Assembly: GCF_002811955.1 (NCBI RefSeq)
Contig: NZ_NPEF01000209.1
Coordinates: 1 to 6,753, forward strand
Source: Leptospira ellisii
GTDB lineage: Bacteria; Spirochaetota; Leptospiria; Leptospirales; Leptospiraceae
DNA: 6,753 nt
Reading direction: 5' to 3'
Under the pieces are notes generated by a model. It was not told where the DNA came from, did no database searches, and saw nothing but the letters and a program-made list of their open reading frames with translations. Of the stretch, positions 1-5,897 are shown piece after piece (within the stretch, counting starts at the first letter, position 1; each line of letters begins with the position of its first letter). A program made the translations under genes and the position numbers.

Positions 1-218
1 GCCTTGAGACCGGAAATTCCCGGCAACGACGCGGGAACCCGAATCGGTTTGGCCCAGGCCCGGTCCGGAAACATCTTTTCCAAGGGGATGGGGTCTTCGG
101 CGGACCGTCCGCATACGTAAAGCGAAATCGAGGATACGAGGAGTCCCGAAACGATCGCGAAAAATCTGAAACGAGAAATTAGAATATTCAAAAAATATAA
201 TTTAATAATCGATTTCAT
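1..218 (-). CDS. Putative lipoprotein or exported protein, 3'-truncated by window edge
   Basis: An open frame of 72 complete codons starts with ATG at 218-216 and continues without a stop past the left edge, so only the N-terminus is seen. It begins with a basic stretch (MKSIIK) and then a long hydrophobic segment (about residues 18-35). The segment ends in SLYVC at residues 32-36, which could be a relaxed spirochaetal lipobox; Val at -1 is not typical, so lipidation is uncertain. The start ATG overlaps the TGA stop of the upstream rhodanese (ATGA), and a G-rich stretch (GTGGGAAA) lies just before it, so translational coupling is likely. The mature start, with FPDRAWAKPIRV at residues 50-61, faintly recalls the first blade of glucose/sorbosone dehydrogenase-type beta-propellers, but too little is present to name a family. 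Confidence 0.6.
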   Translation of the reverse strand, partial: MKSIIKLYFLNILISRFRFFAIVSGLLVSSISLYVCGRSAEDPIPLEKMFPDRAWAKPIRVPASLPGISGLK

Positions 219-1099
219 TTTCCCACTAGCGGAAATTCCCTGTCGTTTCCGGCGGACCATTCCCACATGGAACCCGCGTAATTTTTCGCATTAAATCCTT
301 CGTTCCGCAATACCGCGGTGATCCAAGCGGAGCGGATTCCGCCCGTACAATAGGCCACGATGGTGGTATCCCGGTCGGCCCCGAGTTTTTTAAGTCTGTC
401 CGAAATCTCCCCGGACGAAACGAGATTGCCGTCGGATTTAATTAAGTTTTTATAATATAAATGCGCTGCGCCGGGGATATGTCCTCCCCGGGATTCTCCG
501 TAGGGGGTTTCTCCCCGGAATTCCCGTTCCTCTCTCGTATCCAAAAAAAGATATTTCTTGTTTTTTAGATTCGTTTTGATCTCCTCCTTGGTCGCGGTGA
601 ATGAGGGATCCGGTTTGGATCGGAAGGAGCCGATTTTTTTAGGTTCGCCCGCGTTCGATACGGGCGCTCCCAATCGTTTTAAAGTTTCATAACCTCCGTC
701 CACCAAAAAGGAGGTGCGGTGTCCCAAGGAACGGAGCATCCACACGATTCTGCCGTCCTCGCCCCAACCGTTTTTCGGCTCGCCGATCACGAGAACGGGG
801 CGGTCGTCTCGAACACCTAAGGATTCCAGTTTCTTTTTTAGAACCTCCGGCGAAAGCAGGTTGCCTTTTGCGGGAAGCGAAGGTTGAGAAAATTCCTCCC
901 AAGCGATGGATCGCGAACCGGCGATATGTTCCCGATAAAAAACGGAAAGGGAACGAGTGTCGAGCACTAGGCTATTGGCGAGAATCGACTTCGCTTCCCC
1001 GCCTGTAAGGATCCAAGATTCGGTCGTCTGCGCCCGAAGTCCCGTATCTCCGATCCAAAACGTCCAAAGTAAATAGAATAAAATTTTTCCGAGATTCAT
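215..1099 (-). CDS. Exported two-domain rhodanese (sulfurtransferase)
   Basis: This 294-residue protein is a tandem rhodanese of the thiosulfate/3-mercaptopyruvate sulfurtransferase type, which moves sulfane sulfur from a donor to a thiol acceptor through a cysteine persulfide. Residues 1-24 form a signal peptide (hydrophobic core FYLLWTFWIG, likely cleavage after LRA), so it should act in the periplasm. Domain 1 covers about 30-145. Its loop (IGEPKNGWGEDG, 105-116) has no cysteine, so it is the usual inactive structural domain. It also shows the GWGEDGRIVWML motif typical of the family. Domain 2 covers about 165-292, with LDTREEREF near 186-194, GGHIPGA near 205-211 and the active-site loop YCTGGIRS, where C251 is the catalytic cysteine. 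The ATG at 1099 is preceded by AAGGAAA at good spacing. The gene overlaps the next minus-strand gene by ATGA and is divergent from the DUF4395 gene. Family assignment is firm; the real donor and acceptor are unknown. Confidence 0.93.
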   Translation of the reverse strand: MNLGKILFYLLWTFWIGDTGLRAQTTESWILTGGEAKSILANSLVLDTRSLSVFYREHIAGSRSIAWEEFSQPSLPAKGNLLSPEVLKKKLESLGVRDDRPVLVIGEPKNGWGEDGRIVWMLRSLGHRTSFLVDGGYETLKRLGAPVSNAGEPKKIGSFRSKPDPSFTATKEEIKTNLKNKKYLFLDTREEREFRGETPYGESRGGHIPGAAHLYYKNLIKSDGNLVSSGEISDRLKKLGADRDTTIVAYCTGGIRSAWITAVLRNEGFNAKNYAGSMWEWSAGNDREFPLVGK

Positions 1100-1196
1100 A
1101 TCGTTTCCTTCTCTCTGCGCGAACGGGTCCCCCCTTGGAAACCTTGTCCGTTTAAAAAATGATCGTTTTAAGAGGGTTCTAAGGAATCAAGAATAA

Positions 1197-1236
1197 TTCG
1201 TTATAATAGATTATTTTTCGTTATAATAAAATATTT
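1197..1236. repeat. Tandem 20-bp direct repeat, likely operator
   Basis: Two adjacent 20-bp units (1197-1216 and 1217-1236) match at 18 of 20 positions and share the core TTCGTTATAATA. The 20-bp period is close to two helical turns, so a bound protein would meet both copies on the same DNA face. They lie in the divergent gap between the rhodanese (minus) and DUF4395 (plus) genes, about 30 bp upstream of the predicted plus-strand -35 box. This placement fits binding sites for a regulator of one or both genes. The protein that binds is unknown. The core contains TATAAT, but no -35 box lies at proper distance on the plus strand. Confidence 0.55.
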
Positions 1237-1240
1237 AAAA

Positions 1241-1257
1241 TTATTGCGGAAAAATAA
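1241..1257. repeat. AT-rich inverted repeat in divergent promoter region
   Basis: TTATT at 1241-1245 and AATAA at 1253-1257 form a short dyad around GCGGAAA, with further partly complementary A/T runs on both sides. It lies between the tandem 20-bp repeats and the predicted promoter of the DUF4395 gene. It could be part of a regulator site or simply a consequence of the AT-rich composition. Confidence 0.25.
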
Positions 1258-1267
1258 TATTTTATTT

Positions 1268-1296
1268 TTGGTGAATTATAGTTCTTAAGATAAAAT
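1268..1296 (+). promoter_or_regulatory. Candidate sigma70 promoter of the DUF4395 gene
   Basis: TTGGTG (1268-1273) and TAAAAT (1291-1296) are separated by 17 bp. The -10 box matches the consensus at five of six positions and the -35 box at its TTG. Transcription would start near 1303, giving a leader of about 20 bases that contains the AGAGGGG ribosome binding site (1311-1317) in front of the ATG at 1323. Confidence 0.45.
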
Positions 1297-1322
1297 GAGA
1301 TCGATATCAAAGAGGGGTTTTT

Positions 1323-1808
1323 ATGGTTCGAATCGGTAGTTTTCCTGAAACGGTCAATGAATACGCGGCCCGATCCGTGGCCGGATTGGTTTTGATTCTT
1401 TCGACGTTAACCTTGTTTACGGAATCGATTTGGTTGAACGCGGCGCTTTTGTACGGATTTACCGCCCGCGTTTTGTACGGACCGAAGTTTTCGATTTTCG
1501 CAAAGTTGGCGATACACGGAATCGTTCCTCTTTTGCGTCTCGGAGATAAACCCGTGGCCGGACCGCCCAAACGGTTCGCACAATCGGTAGGTTTTCTGTT
1601 TAGCCTAACGTCTCTGGTTTTACTCTTAACCGGACAAACGTTCGCGTTCCGTGCGGTCCTCGGAGTCCTCTCCTTTTTCGCGGCGTTGGAATCCCTCGCC
1701 GGTTTTTGCGCGGGATGTTTCGCGTTCGGATATCTGATGCGTTGGGGCGTGATCCCTCGGGAAATCTGCCAACGCTGCGACAATCTCAGCTTCGGCCCGA
1801 AACCGTGA
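1323..1808 (+). CDS. DUF4395 integral membrane protein with two CxxC motifs
   Basis: The 161-residue protein matches the DUF4395 pattern: an N-terminal VNEYAARSVAG, hydrophobic segments at about 18-34, 38-52, 88-104 and 108-128, a middle DKPVAGPPKRFAQSVG (75-90), and the family signature GFCAGC, with C129 and C132 at the end of the last membrane segment. The biochemical role of the family is not known to me; a paired cysteine motif at the membrane edge suggests thiol redox work or sulfur handling, which is inference. A second CxxC, CQRC (C149, C152), sits in the short hydrophilic C-terminal tail. The start is supported by AGAGGGG five bases before the ATG. The gene is divergent from an exported rhodanese and lies 85 bp upstream of the arsenosugar pair in the same direction, so it may be co-transcribed with that pair. 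Confidence 0.85.
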   Translation: MVRIGSFPETVNEYAARSVAGLVLILSTLTLFTESIWLNAALLYGFTARVLYGPKFSIFAKLAIHGIVPLLRLGDKPVAGPPKRFAQSVGFLFSLTSLVLLLTGQTFAFRAVLGVLSFFAALESLAGFCAGCFAFGYLMRWGVIPREICQRCDNLSFGPKP

Positions 1809-1844
1809 GGAAACATCTTTCGAATCCGCGATCAACCATGAATT

Positions 1845-1872
1845 TTGATAAGCGAAATTAGAAGTTTAGAAT
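1845..1872 (+). promoter_or_regulatory. Candidate promoter of the arsenosugar gene pair
   Basis: TTGATA (1845-1850) and TAGAAT (1867-1872) are separated by 16 bp. Each matches the sigma70 consensus at five of six positions. It lies in the 85-bp gap after the DUF4395 gene and would start transcription near 1879, just before the AAGGAAAG ribosome binding site of the next gene. It could give the arsenosugar pair its own expression. No clear ArsR-type dyad was seen around it. Confidence 0.5.
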
Positions 1873-1893
1873 TTACGAAAAAAGGAAAGATCC

Positions 1894-2232
1894 ATGTCCA
1901 AAGAATCCTACTACGTCCCCGAGGATCTCAAGAAGTTCGGCAGTATAGGCGAGTTCCAACCGAATCTCGCCAAAAAATTCTTCGATTATTACGGAGAAGT
2001 TTTTGCGGAAGGCGCCTTGACAGCCCGGGAAAAATCCCTCATAGCGCTCGCGGTCGCACACGCGATCCAATGTCCGTATTGTATCGACGCATACACGACC
2101 GACACTTTGGAAAAAGGGGTGAGTGAGGCGGGACAGATGGAGGCCGTTCACGTCGCGGCGGCAATCCGCGGAGGGGCGTCCCTCGTTCATTCCGTTCAGT
2201 TGATGAATAAGGTCAAAGAGCTGGGCATGTAA
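1894..2232 (+). CDS. Arsenosugar biosynthesis-associated AhpD/CMD-like protein
   Basis: This 112-residue protein belongs to the carboxymuconolactone decarboxylase/AhpD-like superfamily, small all-helical proteins that often carry a redox CxxC. The core is REKSLIALAVAHAIQCPYC (residues 45-63), with E46, H56 and the cysteine pair C60/C63. Position 67, where AhpD has the histidine of CxxCxxxH, is tyrosine, so proton relay must differ from classical AhpD. The length and the CPYCIDAYT signature fit the peroxidase-like subfamily known as a neighbour of ArsS. Its exact reaction is not established; disulfide reduction or a thiol-dependent step on an arsenical is a reasonable guess. The ATG follows AAGGAAAG with suitable spacing. 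The arsS ATG lies 24 bp after the stop, indicating one operon. Confidence 0.88.
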   Translation: MSKESYYVPEDLKKFGSIGEFQPNLAKKFFDYYGEVFAEGALTAREKSLIALAVAHAIQCPYCIDAYTTDTLEKGVSEAGQMEAVHVAAAIRGGASLVHSVQLMNKVKELGM

Positions 2233-2256
2233 GGCACGGCTTTCTCGGAAAAAAAT

Positions 2257-3306
2257 ATGGGAACTAAATCCTTGTTGTCCCGGGGGAGCGAACTCGTTTC
2301 TCCGGGAAGTCAATTCCGAATCTTAAACGAAACTCTTGCGGCAAAAAATCTGCCCGGTTTTTCGGAAACCCTGAATCGATCGGGGATAGGTCCGCTTACT
2401 CCGGTGGAAACGGAGATTTTCCAGATGAACCTGGGGAAACTCTGCAATCAAACCTGCAAACACTGTCACGTGGATGCCGGTCCCGATCGAAGGGAGAATA
2501 TGGACAAAGACGTTATGCTTCATTGCCTTAGCGTCCTTGCCGAAAGTCCGATAAAAACGGTGGATATCACGGGAGGCGCTCCCGAGATGAATCCCAATTT
2601 CCGTTGGCTCGTCGAGGAGTTGAGCAAACTCGGAAAAAAGACGATGGTTCGCTGCAACCTGACCGTACTTTTGGCCGGGGAGAAATACAGGGATTTGGCC
2701 GAATTCTACGCGACCCACCGCGTCGAGGTCGTCTCCAGTCTTCCTTACTTCGAAAAAAGAAGGACCGACGCGCAGAGGGGGGAAGGAGTTTTCGACCGTT
2801 CCGTCGAAGCCTTAAAACGTCTGAACGCCGTGGGGTACGGGATTCCGGAAAGCGGCTTGGTTTTGAATCTCGTATATAACCCGGCGGGCGCGTTTCTTCC
2901 CGCGAGTCAGGCGCAGCTCGAAGGCGAATTCAGACAAATCCTCGAAAAACGACACGGCATCCGCTTCAATTCTCTATTCACGATTACGAATATGCCGATT
3001 TCTAGATATTTGGAATATCTTTTGGAAAGCGGCAATCTGGAAGGTTATATGGAGAAGTTGGTCACGTCGTATAATCCCTCGGCCGCCATGGCCGTGATGT
3101 GTAAAAACACGCTGAGCGTCGGATTCGACGGCTCCTTATACGACTGCGATTTCAACCAGATGCTGGAAATGAAGTTGGAAGGACCGATCGAAAACATTCG
3201 AGACTATAACGCGCGTTTGCTGGCGGCAAGAACGATCCGGGTCGGAGAACACTGTTACGGTTGCACCGCCGGAGCGGGATCCAGCTGCGGAGGAGCGACC
3301 GCCTGA
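2257..3306 (+). CDS. arsS: Arsenosugar biosynthesis radical SAM protein ArsS
   Basis: This 349-residue radical SAM enzyme has the cluster motif CNQTCKHC (C63, C67, C70), binding the [4Fe-4S] that cleaves S-adenosylmethionine, then GGAPE at 106-110 for SAM. The C-terminal part has cysteines C282, C297, C333 and C336, probably for an auxiliary cluster (DUF3641 region). It ends in CYGCTAGAGSSCGG, the signature of the radical SAM Cys-rich/selenoprotein family. C344 occupies the place where some homologues carry selenocysteine. In studied bacteria ArsS acts after ArsM: it joins a 5'-deoxyadenosyl group to dimethylated arsenic, making the precursor of oxo-arsenosugars in the cytoplasm. The ATG at 2257 has only a weak A-rich ribosome site, so coupling to the preceding gene is likely. 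The last 52 bp overlap the convergent methyltransferase gene. arsM is not in the window and may lie elsewhere. Confidence 0.93.
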   Translation: MGTKSLLSRGSELVSPGSQFRILNETLAAKNLPGFSETLNRSGIGPLTPVETEIFQMNLGKLCNQTCKHCHVDAGPDRRENMDKDVMLHCLSVLAESPIKTVDITGGAPEMNPNFRWLVEELSKLGKKTMVRCNLTVLLAGEKYRDLAEFYATHRVEVVSSLPYFEKRRTDAQRGEGVFDRSVEALKRLNAVGYGIPESGLVLNLVYNPAGAFLPASQAQLEGEFRQILEKRHGIRFNSLFTITNMPISRYLEYLLESGNLEGYMEKLVTSYNPSAAMAVMCKNTLSVGFDGSLYDCDFNQMLEMKLEGPIENIRDYNARLLAARTIRVGEHCYGCTAGAGSSCGGATA

Positions 3307-4388
3307 GAAAGTGGAACGTGATCGGCGCCGATCGTGTTTTCGTCGACGCGTTCGATCGTTTCGATCCGTTCCAAACAGAGGAGTTTTTCCTGCGTAGTGA
3401 CAACAGGAGTGCGGAGGCGCGTATTAAAATGAAGGAACGTTTTTCCCTCCGCTTTCCTGTTTTGAACAAAGGATTCGTGGTTCGAAATTCTCCTTTCGGA
3501 AATGCAGTTCAACTCCTCTTTCAGGGAAACGAGATCGCGAAACCGGTTCCGCGTAAGTTGGGGATCCAGTTCGAAGCCGATCGAATTCCTGCCGTTTCCG
3601 ATGGCGGCTAACGTCGTCGTTCCGGTTCCTAAAAAGGGATCCAAAACCAAATCTCCTTTGAGGGAATACATCAGGATGATACGATTTGCCAATTCCAGAG
3701 GATATGCGGCGCTTCTTTCCCTGCCGGACTGGGTCTCCAAAACCTGTTTTTTCCCCTTAAAGTCCCAGACGTCCCCGAACCAGAGGTTTCTTTCCTCCCA
3801 GAAAAACGCGCTTTCCGCCCGGGCCAGTTTCTCCGCTTTGGAGGAGAAGTTTCGTTTGTCACCTTTTCTGAATATTAAAATATGCTCATGTTCTAACGTC
3901 ACATACGCTCCGGCGGGAAGCATTCCGGAACCCATGAATTTGTTCGGGGAGTTGGTCTGTTTTCTCCAGAGGACTCCGGGAAGGCTGAAAAAACCCAAGG
4001 AATTACAGCTTTGGACGATCCTCGCGTGATTCATAAAAATCCTAAAACCGGAGACGGTTTTACGCGTGGCGTCTCCGATGTTGATCACGAGAAAGCCGCC
4101 CTGTTTGAGCGTTCGAAAGGATTCCTTCCAAACCTTATCCAGTTCCTGGTGCATTTTTTCGAACGAAAGATCCGGGTCGGATTCGAAACACGTTTCGATC
4201 TCGGAAGAGAAGCCGAAAAAAAGATCGTTCCACATTTCGATCATGGGATAGGGAGGAGAAGTGAGGATCAAGTCTACGGATCGGTCTTCGAGAGGAAAGA
4301 TCTCCCTCGAATCCCTGACGGCAATGCTGTGGGTCGTTCGGAACATGGAATACGAAATAGGATTCGTTCGTTCGTTTTCCCTGTCCAC
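3255..4388 (-). CDS. Beta-class DNA methyltransferase, probably N4-cytosine
   Basis: The 377-residue protein has DNA methyltransferase motifs in beta-class order: catalytic motif IV TSPPYPM (43-49) first, and the SAM-binding motif I DPFLGTGTT (250-258) with GFELD (271-275) later. TSPPY rather than DPPY favours N4-cytosine methylation, though adenine cannot be excluded. VINIGDATRK (101-110), HEHILIFRKG (167-176) and YPLELANRIILMYS (229-242) are also typical. No restriction endonuclease gene is adjacent, so it looks like an orphan modification enzyme. The start given is GTG at 4388; ATG at 4346 (residue 15) is the alternative and still leaves all motifs intact. Neither has a strong ribosome site. 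The C-terminus beyond about residue 300 is an extension, and its last 17 residues, rich in proline and alanine, are encoded antisense to the end of arsS. The gene is divergent from the glycosyltransferase with little or no gap. Confidence 0.88.
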   Translation of the reverse strand: MDRENERTNPISYSMFRTTHSIAVRDSREIFPLEDRSVDLILTSPPYPMIEMWNDLFFGFSSEIETCFESDPDLSFEKMHQELDKVWKESFRTLKQGGFLVINIGDATRKTVSGFRIFMNHARIVQSCNSLGFFSLPGVLWRKQTNSPNKFMGSGMLPAGAYVTLEHEHILIFRKGDKRNFSSKAEKLARAESAFFWEERNLWFGDVWDFKGKKQVLETQSGRERSAAYPLELANRIILMYSLKGDLVLDPFLGTGTTTLAAIGNGRNSIGFELDPQLTRNRFRDLVSLKEELNCISERRISNHESFVQNRKAEGKTFLHFNTRLRTPVVTTQEKLLCLERIETIERVDENTIGADHVPLSQAVAPPQLDPAPAVQP

Positions 4389-5723
4389 CCAAAACGATCC
4401 GTAAAAACGATCCTATTCGGATGTGCGTGTTTCGTCCTGTATGTGCTTCTTTCTTTTTTATGGGGGAAGAAGGGGGGAACGGGAACTTACCTATCGATCT
4501 ATTGGATCCTCGTCGGAATCGTTTTCTTTCCCTTGTTCGCCGCTTCGAACGGCAAAAAAGAAATCGAAGATAGGCGCGTCGTTGCGGATCGGATCACATG
4601 GACATTCGGTTTTTTGTTTCGAGGAATCGGAATTCTGACCTTCCCCGTATGGGAGGACGACTGGGCTCGTTTTTTATGGGACGGATATATGACTTTGGAA
4701 ACCGGATCCCCGTACGGAAAACCGCCGCTTTTCTTTTTCGGAGAATCCGGTCTTCCCGTTTGGGCTCCCGAGATTTTGAGCAGGATCAATCATCCGGACG
4801 TGCCCACGATCTACGGTCCCGTTTTGGAATTCCTATTCGGAGTTTCCGCGTTTCTATTTCCGGGATCCGTCTACGGATTAAAACTTTCTTATTTAGGAAT
4901 CGAGTTGGCCGCGGCGAAGCTTATTCAAAAAAAAATTTCCGCGCTTGAATTCCGCGTCCTCCTTTGGTCTCCGTTAGTCGTCATTGAAACATACTACCAA
5001 GCCCATCCGGACTGTATCGGAGCGATGTTCGTATTCGCCGCGTACCTATTCCTCAAGAGGGAAGGGTCCGGAATCGCGGGAATCCTCTTGGGATTGGCCT
5101 GCGGGATAAAGGTATTCGCGTGGATCCTGCTCCCGTTTTGTCTGAAGGAGAAGGGCAGGCTCCGGTTTCTTCTGGGATTTTTACCGGCGTTGTCGTTGCC
5201 CTACGGATTTTTTTGGTTCGAGGGGATCGCGGGAGGGGACGGTCTGAGAGTCTTCCTCATCCATTGGGAATTCAATTCCTCCGTTTATGCGCTGGTACGC
5301 GTGTTTTTGAAAACGTTCGGAGCGGACGGGGCGCAAACGGTCGGTTCGGTTTGTTTCGGAATGTGGGCGATCGTTTCCTGTTTTTTTCTACGCGGATATC
5401 GTCGCGGAGACGAGTCGGGAATTGCGCACGTATGGCTCGGATTTTTTTTGATCAGTCCCGTGGTCAACCCCTGGTATTTGCTCTGGGCCTTTCCGTTTTG
5501 GATTCGATTTCGTTATCTGCCCGGTTTGATTTTTGTCGGGACGGTATCTTTGTCGTATCTTATGGGGAGAACCCTGGGAGGCACCGGCACCTCTTTGCAA
5601 TTGTATGAAACTCCTATGTGGGTTCGCATCATTGAATACGGATTTGTTCTTTTGGGCTTTATACCAAATATTTTTGACAGAGAGTCAAATATTTTTTGCA
5701 AAAATTCTAATATATCTAACTAA
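4329..5723 (+). CDS. GT-C membrane glycosyltransferase (GT87/mannosyltransferase-like)
   Basis: This is a polytopic membrane protein of the GT-C fold, which uses polyprenyl-phosphate sugars to glycosylate lipids or surface polymers. Numbering from GTG 4329 (464 residues), the first extracytoplasmic loop has EDDWARFLWDG (109-119), where D110/D111 are the likely catalytic acids. It is followed by GSPYGKPP (126-133) and INHPDVPTIYGP (153-164). Later come ETYYQAHPD (220-228) and NPWYLLW (380-386), all matching the DUF2029/GT87 and bacterial mannosyltransferase pattern, with about ten membrane segments. The start is not settled: GTG 4329 keeps the first membrane segment but lies inside the methyltransferase start and lacks a ribosome site; GTG 4443 would cut that segment; ATC 4410 is a rare-codon option. 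The frame is open farther upstream, but there it is only antisense to the methyltransferase. The last 20 codons are very AT-rich. Donor and acceptor are unknown. Confidence 0.82.
   Translation: MGRSEHGIRNRIRSFVFPVHPKRSVKTILFGCACFVLYVLLSFLWGKKGGTGTYLSIYWILVGIVFFPLFAASNGKKEIEDRRVVADRITWTFGFLFRGIGILTFPVWEDDWARFLWDGYMTLETGSPYGKPPLFFFGESGLPVWAPEILSRINHPDVPTIYGPVLEFLFGVSAFLFPGSVYGLKLSYLGIELAAAKLIQKKISALEFRVLLWSPLVVIETYYQAHPDCIGAMFVFAAYLFLKREGSGIAGILLGLACGIKVFAWILLPFCLKEKGRLRFLLGFLPALSLPYGFFWFEGIAGGDGLRVFLIHWEFNSSVYALVRVFLKTFGADGAQTVGSVCFGMWAIVSCFFLRGYRRGDESGIAHVWLGFFLISPVVNPWYLLWAFPFWIRFRYLPGLIFVGTVSLSYLMGRTLGGTGTSLQLYETPMWVRIIEYGFVLLGFIPNIFDRESNIFCKNSNISN
5666..5697 (+). terminator. Hairpin with T-run inside the 3' end of the glycosyltransferase gene
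   Basis: TTTGAC (5673-5678) and GTCAAA (5684-5689) pair around AGAGA. After a TT bulge the stem extends with AAATA (5666-5670) against TATTT (5690-5694). A run of six T (5692-5697) follows. This looks like a low-GC intrinsic terminator, but it ends 24 bp before the stop codon, so full use would cut the message within the coding region. It also makes the peptide repeat NIF at both arms. Confidence 0.3.
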
Positions 5724-5782
5724 TTATTATGTTATAGCGAAAATTCCGTTGACTTTTGGATTCTATTTGGGAAGGTTTTTTT

Positions 5783-5802
5783 GGTGGATTTTAGGATTCA
5801 CC
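5783..5802. repeat. Short inverted repeat downstream of the glycosyltransferase gene
   Basis: GGTGGATT and GATTCACC can fold into an eight-pair stem (two wobbles) with loop TTAG. It stands between the glycosyltransferase stop and the GC-rich terminator, with no T-run after it on the plus strand. Its role is unclear; mRNA 3'-end structure is possible. Confidence 0.25.
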
Positions 5803-5837
5803 CTAACTCTAACTTTCTCTGAAAAAGACCCTTTTCT

Positions 5838-5863
5838 AACCCCGGGGAACCCGGGTTTTTTTT
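5838..5863 (+). terminator. Intrinsic terminator after the glycosyltransferase gene
   Basis: AACCC(C)GGG pairs with CCCGGGTT in an eight-base-pair stem with one bulged C and a GAA loop, followed at once by eight T (5856-5863). This is a strong rho-independent terminator for plus-strand transcripts coming from the glycosyltransferase gene, 114 bp after its stop. It insulates the XRE-cupin regulator gene, which therefore needs its own promoter between 5864 and 5936. I found no convincing consensus -35/-10 pair there. Confidence 0.82.
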
Positions 5864-5897
5864 AAAAGAATGGGAATGCGAAAGAAAAAGAAAACAA

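Noticed and set aside
1202..1227. TATAAT in each 20-bp repeat as -10 boxes for plus-strand promoters
   Set aside because: No acceptable -35 hexamer lies 15-19 bp upstream of either copy on the plus strand, so the repeats fit operators better than promoters.
1307..1816. Minus-strand open frame of 169 codons opposite the DUF4395 gene
   Set aside because: The translation is basic and low in hydrophobic order, while the plus strand has family motifs, membrane segments and a good ribosome site.
3304..3306. TGA of arsS as a selenocysteine codon with readthrough
   Set aside because: The motif is already complete with Cys344 before this TGA, the following codons do not continue the family, and no SECIS-like hairpin was evident right after it.
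3502..4029. Plus-strand open frame of 175 codons
   Set aside because: It lies antisense within the methyltransferase, whose motifs are clear, and its translation shows no domain pattern.
4011..4328. Upstream extension of the glycosyltransferase frame to an ATG at 4011
   Set aside because: This part is fully antisense to the methyltransferase, is charged and shows no membrane or glycosyltransferase features, so it is an open frame by chance.
3255..4388. Restriction-modification system
   Set aside because: Only the methyltransferase is present; neither neighbour resembles an endonuclease or specificity subunit.
4345..4404. Short plus-strand ATG frame (19 codons) as a leader peptide for the glycosyltransferase
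   Set aside because: No ribosome binding site, and it overlaps the methyltransferase start; nothing supports its translation.
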